A stretch of DNA of 10,648 bases, taken from the NCBI GenBank assembly GCA_031177735.1, contig JAPSKJ010000066.1, positions 1-10,648 on the forward strand, in the 5' to 3' direction. The translations under genes and the position numbers were made by a program. Every line of letters starts with the position of its first letter. The first letter of the stretch is position 1. Origin of the DNA: Nocardioides sp. (GTDB taxonomy: Bacteria > Actinomycetota > Actinomycetes > Propionibacteriales > Nocardioidaceae). Positions 1 through 8,814 of the stretch are shown piece by piece. Under the pieces are notes generated by a model that worked only from the letters and a program-made list of their open reading frames with translations, did not search any database and was not told where the DNA came from.

Positions 1-19
1 CGCGGGTTAGCGTGCCGGA

Positions 20-853
20 ATGTTCCAGACCACCCTGCGCCGTCTCGCCGTCCTCGGAGCCGTCCTGACGACCTCCGCCGGGCTGGCCGCCCCCTCCCCC
101 GTCGCCGCCCGCGAGGTCACGCCCGACCATGCCCGCTGGACGCCGTTCCAGCTGGTCTCCGCGGGGCACTCGCTCGGCTGGTATCCGGTCAAGCACCGCT
201 TCGAGTGGGAGGCCAGCAAGGCCGAAGGACCGTGGAAGAAGGTCGGCGCGGGCGGGCAGTACGTGCACGCCGGCATGCTCGGCCTGATGGCCAAGCAGGG
301 CGAGAAGGGTGGCGTGAGCACCACCTGGCAGACCAAGGGCTACGACCGCGGCCGCTGGGAGGTGCGGCTGCGCACCGCGCGCGAGTCGACCGGCGGGGCC
401 GACTACGCCGTGCGCGTCGAGCTGGTGCCCTCGGCCCCGAAGCAGGAGCGCTGCGGCGCCCAGGACATCGCGATCCTCGACTTCCACCCCAGCCAGATGA
501 GCACCGCCAACTTCTACGCACGGACCCTGCCCGACACCGAGTTCCGCACCAGCCGCACCCTCTCCCGTCCCGTGGGTGGCGACGAGTGGCACGTCTACGG
601 CGTCGAGGTCACCCCCACCCACCTCCGCTGGTTCGTCGACGCGAAGCTGGTCGCGGAGGAGAAGCGCCCGGCGGCGTACTCCGGGGTGCCGCTGACGATG
701 CGCGTCGCGATGGAGCCCCAGAAGCCCGGGGAGGTCATGAACAAGACCCGGGTCAACCTCGACTGGGCGCGCTACTGGACCCTGGACAAGAAGGGCAAGC
801 ACCCGGGCTCGGCCGGCGGCACCGATCAGGGCACCTACAAGGCAGCCTGCTGA
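20..853 (+). CDS. Secreted GH16-like beta-sandwich protein, catalytic motif degenerate (paralog 1)
   Basis: The product has 277 residues. A Sec signal peptide covers about residues 1-30: basic MFQTTLRR, a hydrophobic stretch, then a likely cut after VAA. The mature part resembles glycoside hydrolase family 16 / concanavalin A-like folds: a GWYP segment (53-56), GRWEVRLRT (111-119, like the YGRFEARIK strand of GH16), WFVDAK (204-209) and a closing strand NLDWARYW (246-253). Where active GH16 enzymes carry EIDxxE, this protein reads DIAILD (149-154), so nucleophile, central Asp and acid/base positions are D, A and D. Hydrolysis is therefore doubtful; a carbohydrate-binding or structural role is an inference. 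Only two cysteines exist, C145 and the terminal C277. An in-frame TAG at 8-10 makes ATG 20 the first possible start; the Shine-Dalgarno is weak. The gene is a diverged copy of 3065-3973, and its last 19 bases overlap the convergent transporter gene. Confidence 0.87.
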   Translation: MFQTTLRRLAVLGAVLTTSAGLAAPSPVAAREVTPDHARWTPFQLVSAGHSLGWYPVKHRFEWEASKAEGPWKKVGAGGQYVHAGMLGLMAKQGEKGGVSTTWQTKGYDRGRWEVRLRTARESTGGADYAVRVELVPSAPKQERCGAQDIAILDFHPSQMSTANFYARTLPDTEFRTSRTLSRPVGGDEWHVYGVEVTPTHLRWFVDAKLVAEEKRPAAYSGVPLTMRVAMEPQKPGEVMNKTRVNLDWARYWTLDKKGKHPGSAGGTDQGTYKAAC

Positions 854-2127
854 GCCGCGGCTGAGGCCCGGCGCGGGATCAGCAGGCACAGCGCCGCGGC
901 CGCCAGGCACAGGCCCCCGGCGGTGAGCCAGGCGAGCAGGTAGTCGCCGTCGACCTGACGCAGCCAGCCGGCGTAGGCCGCGGCGACGCCCGCCCCGACC
1001 ATGTGGGCGGCGAAGACCCAGCCGAAGACCACCCCGGCGCGCACCGCGCCGAAGTGCTCGCGGCACAGGGCGACCGTGGGCGGCACCGTGGCGACCCAGT
1101 CGAGCCCGTAGAAGAGCACGAACAAGAACAGGGTGGGGTGCACCGCGGGGCCGAGCAGCAGGTCGACCCACAGCAGCGAGAGCCCGCGCAGGAAGTAGTA
1201 GCAGAACAGCAGCTTGCGCGGGTCGACGCGGTCGGTGAGCCAGCCGCTGGCGATGGTGCCGGCGATGTCGAAGACCCCGATCAGCGCGAGCAGTCCCGCG
1301 CTCGTCGTCTGGGGCATGCCGTGGTCGTGGGCGGCGGCGATGAAGTGGGTGCCGATCAGGCCGTTGGTCGACCAGCCGCAGATCCAGAAGGTCGCGAACA
1401 GGATCCAGAACACCCGCGAGCGAGCGCTCTCGAGCAACGTCGTGATCGCGAGCCGGGCCGCCCCGCCGGTGGTGCTCGCGGCCGGCTGCCAGTCCGGGCC
1501 GGCGCCGTACGCCGTCGTGCCGACGTCGCCGGGATGGTCACGCAGCACCCACCAGACCACGGGAGCCAGCGCGAGCGCGAACGCCGCGACGAGACCGGCC
1601 GCCCACCGCCACCCCGGGCCCTCGGCGAGCTGGGCGATCGCGGGCAGGAACACCAGCTGACCGGTCGAGCTGGCCGCGGAGAAGACGCCGACCACGACGC
1701 CCCGGTGCCGGACGAACCACCGGTTGGCCACGATGGCCCCGAAGACGAGCGCGATCGCGCCGGTGCCGATCCCCACGGCGAATCCCCAGAGCAGCCAGAG
1801 CTGCCAGGCGTCGGTCATCACCAGCGTCAGGCCGGACCCGACCGCGACGAGCGCGAGGGCGAGGGAGGCGACCCGGCGCAGGCCGAATCGCTCCATGAGC
1901 GCCGCAGCGAAGGGCGCCGTGAGGCCGTAGACGATCAGGTTGAGGCTGACCGCTCCGCTGGTGGTCGCCCGGCTCCAGCCGAAGTCGTCCTCCAGCGGCT
2001 CGAGGAGCGCCCCGGTGGAGGAGCGGAAGCCGGCGGCCGCGACGAGTGCCGCCATCGTCACCCCGGCCACCAACCAGGCGCGGTGCAGGCCGCGCCGCAC
2101 CGCCGGCCGCTCGTCGAGATCGGTCAT
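835..2127 (-). CDS. MFS transporter, OFA/monocarboxylate-porter type
   Basis: The product is a 430-residue inner-membrane carrier with about 12 hydrophobic segments split by a cytoplasmic loop near residues 196-235. The N-terminal block LLEPLEDDFGWSR (41-53) is typical of oxalate/formate antiporter and monocarboxylate-type members of the major facilitator superfamily. Motif A appears twice, as ALMERFGLRR (76-85) and SGWLTDRVDPRK (294-305). YGLDWVATVPPTVAL (340-354) is another block I associate with this subgroup. The substrate cannot be read from the sequence; a small organic anion is a family-based guess. ATG 2127 has a GGAAGG-like ribosome binding site about 10 bases upstream. The gene follows trmB by 81 bases on the same strand, so co-transcription is plausible. 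The 3' end, stop TAG at 835-837, overlaps the converging secreted-protein gene. Confidence 0.9.
   Translation of the reverse strand: MTDLDERPAVRRGLHRAWLVAGVTMAALVAAAGFRSSTGALLEPLEDDFGWSRATTSGAVSLNLIVYGLTAPFAAALMERFGLRRVASLALALVAVGSGLTLVMTDAWQLWLLWGFAVGIGTGAIALVFGAIVANRWFVRHRGVVVGVFSAASSTGQLVFLPAIAQLAEGPGWRWAAGLVAAFALALAPVVWWVLRDHPGDVGTTAYGAGPDWQPAASTTGGAARLAITTLLESARSRVFWILFATFWICGWSTNGLIGTHFIAAAHDHGMPQTTSAGLLALIGVFDIAGTIASGWLTDRVDPRKLLFCYYFLRGLSLLWVDLLLGPAVHPTLFLFVLFYGLDWVATVPPTVALCREHFGAVRAGVVFGWVFAAHMVGAGVAAAYAGWLRQVDGDYLLAWLTAGGLCLAAAALCLLIPRRASAAAQQAAL
845..887. terminator. Candidate bidirectional terminator or 3'-end hairpin at convergent junction
   Basis: A perfect 9-bp inverted repeat, GCCTGCTGA at 845-853 and TCAGCAGGC at 879-887, encloses a smaller hairpin, CCCG-gcg-CGGG at 867-877. 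The left arm contains the stop codon of the upstream secreted protein gene. The whole element lies inside the last codons of the convergent transporter gene. No U-tract follows on either strand. A role in ending the plus-strand transcript is an inference, and chance pairing in GC-rich coding DNA remains possible. Confidence 0.35.
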
Positions 2128-2208
2128 GGCCGTGGAGCCTTCCAGTCGGGGGTGCGGCGTACCACCCTCAACACTGCCGTCGGCCGTCGATTCCCGGACC
2201 GGCCCGGC

Positions 2209-2943
2209 TCAGGGCAGCCGGGTGTAGCGCAGGTCGGTGATGCTGCGACCCGCGTTGACGCCCTTGCGCTCGAACTTGGTGACCGGTCGCTCGTCCCACC
2301 GCTCGACCACGCCACCGGAGAGCCGCGGCTCGGCGTCGAGCACCGCGACCATCTGCTCGGCGTAGTCGGCCCAGTCGGTCGCCAGCCGCCACGCTCCCCC
2401 CGGCACCAGCCGGTCAGCCGCCAGCGCTGCGAAGCTCGGCGACACCAGCCGGCGCTTGTGGTGCCGCTTCTTGTGCCAGGGGTCGGGGAAGAAGGTCCAC
2501 AGCTCGCTGATCGAGCCGGACGCGAACAGGTGCTGCATCGACCAGACCGCGTCGACGCTGCACATCCGCACGTTGTCGGCACCGGCCTGCGCCAGCCGGC
2601 CCAAGGTCTCGGCGACCCCGGGCCGCCACACCTCGAAGGCCACGACGTTGTACGCCGCCCGCGAGGCCGCCAGCGCGGCCGTGGCCTCGCCGACGCCGGA
2701 TCCGATCTCGACGATCAAGGGCGCCTCACGGCCGAACCAGTCGCTCCACGAGAAGTCCGGTCGGTCCACGGCCTCGTCGGGGATCACCCAGTCGCGGTGG
2801 TGCGCCTCCCAGGCCGCCTCCTGCGCCGGGGTGAACCGGCTCCCCCGCCGCGCGTAGGTGAGCACCTCGCGCATCCGGCGACCCTCGTCGGTCAGCTTGT
2901 GGTGCGGGCGGGCCGGTCGGACGGGCTCGGACATGGCGCCCAT
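2209..2943 (-). CDS. trmB: tRNA (guanine-N7-)-methyltransferase
   Basis: The 244-residue product methylates N7 of G46 in the variable loop of tRNAs, using S-adenosylmethionine, in the cytoplasm. The family motifs are all visible. The SAM-binding motif I is LIVEIGSGVGEATAAL (76-91). VAFEVWRPGV (101-110) corresponds to the second SAM-contact strand. The hallmark tRNA-binding/catalytic block is FFPDPWHKKRHHKRR (151-165). The C-terminal TKFERKG (222-228) matches the conserved T-x-F/Y-E motif. Length fits the family, which has a variable N-terminus. The start is uncertain: ATG 2943 has a GGGAC just two bases upstream, while ATG 2934 (beginning MSEP) is three codons further in and places the same GGGAC at a more usual distance. 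The gene diverges from the GH16-like gene at 3065, sharing a 121-base control region, and is followed by the transporter at 2127. Confidence 0.95.
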   Translation of the reverse strand: MGAMSEPVRPARPHHKLTDEGRRMREVLTYARRGSRFTPAQEAAWEAHHRDWVIPDEAVDRPDFSWSDWFGREAPLIVEIGSGVGEATAALAASRAAYNVVAFEVWRPGVAETLGRLAQAGADNVRMCSVDAVWSMQHLFASGSISELWTFFPDPWHKKRHHKRRLVSPSFAALAADRLVPGGAWRLATDWADYAEQMVAVLDAEPRLSGGVVERWDERPVTKFERKGVNAGRSITDLRYTRLP

Positions 2944-3011
2944 CGTCCCAGTCGCGGGCCGGATGGCGGGAATTCGGGTGTCCGCCGAGATCGGCGCCCG
3001 GTCTCCGGAAG

Positions 3012-3048
3012 TTCGTTCTCGAGAACCGCATCATTACCCTGATGCGGT
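3012..3048 (+). promoter_or_regulatory. Candidate promoter/operator with two overlapping palindromes
   Basis: Two perfect dyads overlap by two bases. The first is the 12-bp palindrome GTTCTCGAGAAC at 3015-3026. The second has 9-bp arms, ACCGCATCA at 3025-3033 and TGATGCGGT at 3040-3048, with spacer TTACCC. A possible promoter reads TTCGTT (3012-3017), 17 bases, then TACCCT (3035-3040, fits actinobacterial TANNNT). If so, both dyads cover the -35/-10 region, as an operator would. The region divides trmB and the GH16-like gene and could serve either. The regulator is not identifiable from the sequence. Confidence 0.5.
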
Positions 3049-3064
3049 GGGTACTAAAGCGCGC

Positions 3065-3973
3065 ATGGTCAGACGCACACTCTCCGGCGGAGCCCGCCGT
3101 CCCGCGGGGCGCCGCGCGGCGGCCGCCCTCGCCCTCCTCCTCACCCCCGGTCTGCTGAGCCTGGGCCCGGCGGCGCACGCCGATGTCAGCGACACGCTCG
3201 ACCCGGGTCCCATCAACGCCGGCAACACCTACGGCTGGTATCCCCTGACGTGGAAGTACGACTGGGAACGCGGCCAGAGCCAGGCCAACTGGCCGACGCA
3301 GAGCAACGGCAGCGGCATGTCGCACATCAGCTGGTGGGCGCTCAACGTCGACAGCAGCAACCCCAATGCTGACGGCAACTACAGCAACCCCAGCACCGGC
3401 TCGGTCAGCGCGACGCAGCCCCGCAAGGGCAAGGCGTACGGTCGCTGGGAGGCGCGCATCAAGACCTCCTCGTGGCCCAAGGCCGGCGGTGCGCAGTACC
3501 GCGCGGTCGCCGAGCTCGTCCCGCAGGGCGGCGACCAGTGCGGCGCCCGCACCATCGGCCTCGGGGCCTTCACCCCGGAGCTGACGGGTGACAAGTGGTC
3601 CTCGGTCCGCCCGACCTTCGACCTCTACGCCCGCGCCCAGGGCCAGCAGTACACCTTCCAGAAGGCCGCCACCTGGTCCTCGACCCACACCGGCTACCAC
3701 ACGCTGGGCGTGGAGCTGAAGCGCAAGAAGGTGACCTGGTTCGTCGATGCCAAGGCGGTCGCTCAGGCGCCCATCCGCACCGGCGGCGTGCCCTACATCT
3801 TCCGGTTCGCCCTCGAGGCGCCCAACGCCACGACGCCGATGATGCGCACCCGCTACCAGGTCGACTGGGTCCGCTACTTCAAGCTGCACAAGCCGTCGAA
3901 GAAGTACAAGAAGATCAACAAGAAGGCCAACAACGTGCCGGTCGCGTCCGCCAGCCCGTACGCCGGCTGCTGA
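3065..3973 (+). CDS. Secreted GH16-like beta-sandwich protein, catalytic motif degenerate (paralog 2)
   Basis: The product has 302 residues and a long Sec signal peptide: an Arg-rich n-region (1-18), a hydrophobic core (18-33) and AHA at 37-39 before a likely cut. Shared blocks with the protein at 20-853 are GWYP (57-60), YGRWEARIK (125-133), AELVPQGGDQCGA (149-161), WFVDAK (225-230), GVPYIFRFALE (241-251) and QVDWVRYF (265-272). These fit a GH16/concanavalin A-like fold. The place of the EIDxxE catalytic motif reads TIGLGA (163-168), with no acidic residue at all, so glycosidase activity is unlikely. Cysteines are only C159 and the terminal C302. A Lys-rich stretch KPSKKYKKINKK (276-287) precedes the tail and may bind anionic polymers (inference). 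An open frame extends back to 2858, but it overlaps trmB antisense; ATG 3065 is chosen because it begins a normal signal peptide. GTG 3047 is the alternative. A strong terminator follows. Confidence 0.9.
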   Translation: MVRRTLSGGARRPAGRRAAAALALLLTPGLLSLGPAAHADVSDTLDPGPINAGNTYGWYPLTWKYDWERGQSQANWPTQSNGSGMSHISWWALNVDSSNPNADGNYSNPSTGSVSATQPRKGKAYGRWEARIKTSSWPKAGGAQYRAVAELVPQGGDQCGARTIGLGAFTPELTGDKWSSVRPTFDLYARAQGQQYTFQKAATWSSTHTGYHTLGVELKRKKVTWFVDAKAVAQAPIRTGGVPYIFRFALEAPNATTPMMRTRYQVDWVRYFKLHKPSKKYKKINKKANNVPVASASPYAGC

Positions 3974-3995
3974 CCCGACCTCCCTCCGACCCCGT

Positions 3996-4030
3996 GAGCC
4001 GGGGCCCCTCACCTCGAGGGGCCCCGGCTC
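3996..4030 (+). terminator. Intrinsic terminator after GH16-like gene
   Basis: Perfect 15-bp arms, GAGCCGGGGCCCCTC at 3996-4010 and its reverse complement at 4016-4030, enclose the loop ACCTC. The plus-strand tail TTCTCT is a short pyrimidine-rich tract, which is usual for high-GC actinobacteria. It lies 22 bases after the stop of the 3065-3973 gene. Confidence 0.9.
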
Positions 4031-4116
4031 TTCTCTGTCCCCGAGCCAGATCCGTCCGGGCCGGGCGGCGCGCTTCGGATGTAACGCGGTGTTGTCCCAC
4101 CCGGTGCGCGGCTGCG

Positions 4117-4196
4117 GCGGCGCACCGGACACGACAGCGGCGCACCAGTCGCGAGAGCGGCGCACCGGAGACGAGAGCGGCGCACCGGCCGCGGCG
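4117..4196. repeat. 20-bp-period tandem repeat, about four units
   Basis: Units begin at 4117, 4137, 4157 and 4177, each with the invariant core GCGGCGCACC. The second halves vary: GGACACGACA, AGTCGCGAGA, GGAGACGAGA and a divergent last one. An inverted copy, CCGGTGCGC at 4101-4109, can pair with GCGCACCGG at 4120-4128 in the first unit to form a 9-bp hairpin. The array sits in the 335-base gene-free stretch 3974-4308, between the terminators of the GH16-like gene and tuf, and it is not part of either. Apart from these elements I see nothing coding in that stretch. Function is unknown; it may be a dispersed intergenic repeat of the genome or a protein-binding array. Confidence 0.85.
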
Positions 4197-4254
4197 TACC
4201 CCCGCGGGCAGTGCGTTCCGGCGGATGTGCCGCGCCGCGACCGCAAATAGCCGA

Positions 4255-4286
4255 AGGCCCCCGCGACCTGATGGTCGCGGGGGCCT
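4255..4286 (-). terminator. Intrinsic terminator of the str operon (after tuf)
   Basis: Perfect 14-bp arms, AGGCCCCCGCGACC at 4255-4268 and its reverse complement at 4273-4286, enclose a TGAT loop. Read on the minus strand, the hairpin starts 22 bases past the tuf stop and is followed by TTCGGCTATTTG, a weakly U-rich tail. It closes the rpsL-rpsG-fusA-tuf transcript. Confidence 0.92.
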
Positions 4287-4308
4287 CCTTGAGCTGTGCT
4301 AGGTCAGA

Positions 4309-5502
<1,194 letters not shown>

Positions 5503-5508
5503 TGTGGG

Positions 5509-5516
5509 CTCCTCCT
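5509..5516 (-). promoter_or_regulatory. Strong Shine-Dalgarno of tuf
   Basis: AGGAGGAG on the minus strand, six bases before the GTG at 5502, is a near-perfect match to the anti-Shine-Dalgarno sequence. It settles the GTG start and fits the very high expression expected of EF-Tu. Confidence 0.9.
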
Positions 5517-5574
5517 GGTGTGGTTTTCTTACGTGACTCGTACTTGAAGTGGTGGTGCCGAAGCCCCTCGGGCG

Positions 5575-7686
<2,112 letters not shown>

Positions 7687-7729
7687 TGTCTTCAGCGTTC
7701 CTTAGAAAGTCTGGGAATGGAGCAGGTGG

Positions 7730-7756
7730 AGGCGGGGCGCACGGGGCGCCCCGCCT
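7730..7756 (-). promoter_or_regulatory. Hairpin between rpsG and fusA
   Basis: Perfect 11-bp arms, AGGCGGGGCGC at 7730-7740 and GCGCCCCGCCT at 7746-7756, enclose a five-base loop. It begins four bases after the rpsG stop on the minus strand. The following bases contain no U-tract, so it is not a standard terminator. It could act as a partial terminator, a processing or 3'-end-protecting structure, or an S7-linked control site. These roles are inference. Confidence 0.65.
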
Positions 7757-7760
7757 GTGG

Positions 7761-8231
7761 TCACCAGCGGTAGTGCGCGAAGGCCTTGTTGGACTCGGCC
7801 ATCTTGTGGGTGTCCTCGCGCTTCTTGACCGCAGCACCGAGGCCGTTGCTCGCGTCGAGGATCTCGTTCATGAGCCGCTCGGCCATCGTCTTCTCACGAC
7901 GGTCCTGGGCGTAGCCGACGAGCCAGCGCAGCGCGAGCGTGGTGCCGCGGGTGCCCTTGACCTCGATCGGGACCTGGTAGGTCGCGCCACCGACACGGCG
8001 GGACTTGACCTCGATGGCCGGCTTGACGTTGTCCATCGCACGCTTGAGCGTGACGACGGGGTCGGTGCCGGTCTTCTCGCGGCAACCCTCGAGCGCGGTG
8101 TAGACGATGCGCTGGGCGACCTGCTTCTTGCCGTCCTGCAGCACCTTCGAGACCAGCTGGGTCACCAGCTGGGACCCGTAGACCGGGTCGACGTCGATCG
8201 GGCGCTTGGGAGCGGGACCCTTACGAGGCAT
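7761..8231 (-). CDS. rpsG: 30S ribosomal protein S7
   Basis: S7 is a primary 16S rRNA-binding protein that nucleates assembly of the 30S head and lines the E site. At 156 residues it has the standard bacterial length, beginning MPRKGPAPKR and containing the conserved RRVGGATYQVPIEV (about 78-91), the RNA-binding RREKTMAERL segment and the C-terminal HKMAESNKAFAHYRW. ATG 8231 follows the rpsL stop by one base, and its ribosome binding site lies within rpsL, so the two are probably translationally coupled. In E. coli S7 represses its own operon by binding the S12-S7 junction. Here that junction is too short for a comparable fold, while a hairpin lies downstream of rpsG. Confidence 0.98.
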   Translation of the reverse strand: MPRKGPAPKRPIDVDPVYGSQLVTQLVSKVLQDGKKQVAQRIVYTALEGCREKTGTDPVVTLKRAMDNVKPAIEVKSRRVGGATYQVPIEVKGTRGTTLALRWLVGYAQDRREKTMAERLMNEILDASNGLGAAVKKREDTHKMAESNKAFAHYRW

Positions 8232-8232
8232 C

Positions 8233-8604
8233 TCACTTCTCCTTCTTGGCGCCGTAACGGCTCCGGGCTTGCTTGCGGTTCTTGACGCCCTGGGTGTCCA
8301 GCGTGCCGCGGATGATCTTGTAACGAACGCCGGGGAGGTCCTTCACACGACCGCCGCGGACGAGCACGATGGAGTGCTCCTGAAGATTGTGGCCAACGCC
8401 CGGGATGTAGGCCGTGACCTCGACGCCGCTGCTCAGGCGCACACGGGCGACCTTGCGGAGGGCGGAGTTCGGCTTCTTCGGGGTGGTGGTGTAGACGCGG
8501 GTGCAGACGCCACGGCGCTGCGGAGACCCCTTCAGGGCAGGCGTCTTGTTCTTCGACACCTTGTCCTGGCGGCCCTTGCGGACCAGCTGCTGAATAGTGG
8601 GCAC
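8233..8604 (-). CDS. rpsL: 30S ribosomal protein S12
   Basis: S12 is part of the decoding centre and influences translational accuracy. The 123 residues match actinobacterial S12 almost throughout: PTIQQLVRKGR at the start, YTTTPKKPNSALRKVARV in the middle and KNRKQARSRYGAKKEK at the end. The two lysines whose replacement gives streptomycin resistance are the wild-type ones, K43 and K88. D89, the residue that RimO modifies in some bacteria, is also present. The start is GTG 8604, with AAAGGG nine bases upstream (8614-8619). It is the first gene of the str operon here; rpoB and rpoC are not within 2 kb upstream. Confidence 0.98.
   Translation of the reverse strand: MPTIQQLVRKGRQDKVSKNKTPALKGSPQRRGVCTRVYTTTPKKPNSALRKVARVRLSSGVEVTAYIPGVGHNLQEHSIVLVRGGRVKDLPGVRYKIIRGTLDTQGVKNRKQARSRYGAKKEK
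8239..8244 (-). promoter_or_regulatory. Shine-Dalgarno of rpsG inside rpsL
   Basis: AAGGAG on the minus strand, seven bases before ATG 8231, is formed by the last lysine and glutamate codons of rpsL. The rpsL stop TGA and the rpsG start are separated by a single base, so ribosomes finishing S12 can reinitiate on S7. Confidence 0.88.
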
Positions 8605-8814
8605 CGAGTGGTTCCCTTTCGTCTTGCTCTCACTACGCGGCGATCTGCCCCGCAGGACTCTGCTGCTGTGTCCAGGTGGTGCGCTACCAACCGGTGTCGT
8701 CTCGCCCCCCGCGGTCGGGCGTGTCGCCCTTCCCGCAGCACCGTGGTCCGACCTGGCTGGTCGAGCGTGGGTGTGGAGCGTGCCTACCCGGTGATCGCGG
8801 TCCTGTCCCGCGCC
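8605..8814 (-). promoter_or_regulatory. Leader/promoter region of the str operon, no promoter resolved
   Basis: These 210 bases separate the exporter gene stop from the rpsL start. The operon's promoter is expected here because the upstream genes are unrelated accessory genes. I see only a very weak pair on the minus strand, GGGACA (around 8804-8809) and TAGGCA (around 8781-8786), 17 bases apart, with neither hexamer convincing. A small 5-bp hairpin (CGCGG 8796-8800, CCGCG 8808-8812) is too weak to be a clear terminator for the exporter gene, so some read-through into rpsL cannot be excluded. Confidence 0.35.

Noticed and set aside
1003..3042. Plus-strand open frame of 679 codons opposite the OFA-type carrier and trmB
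   Set aside because: It is antisense to two recognised genes and has shadow-type composition. Likewise, the 506-codon minus frame at 2726-4246 runs through trmB, the GH16-like gene and the tandem repeat.
2858..3064. N-terminal extension of the second GH16-like protein back to 2858
   Set aside because: It would run antisense through trmB and bury the signal peptide 69 residues inside the protein. The ATG at 3065 gives a normal secretion signal.
4117..4196. Possible CRISPR array
   Set aside because: The period is only 20 bases, with a 10-base constant core. There are no spacers of 30 or more bases and no cas genes; it is a simple tandem repeat.
5503..5574. Separate tuf promoter in the fusA-tuf gap
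   Set aside because: No convincing -35/-10 pair was found. The 4-bp CCGA/TCGG stem after the fusA stop is too weak to mark a terminator, so tuf is treated as part of the operon.
8796..8812. Hairpin after the exporter gene as a terminator
   Set aside because: It has only 5-bp arms with a seven-base loop and no U-tract; this is expected by chance in DNA of this GC content.
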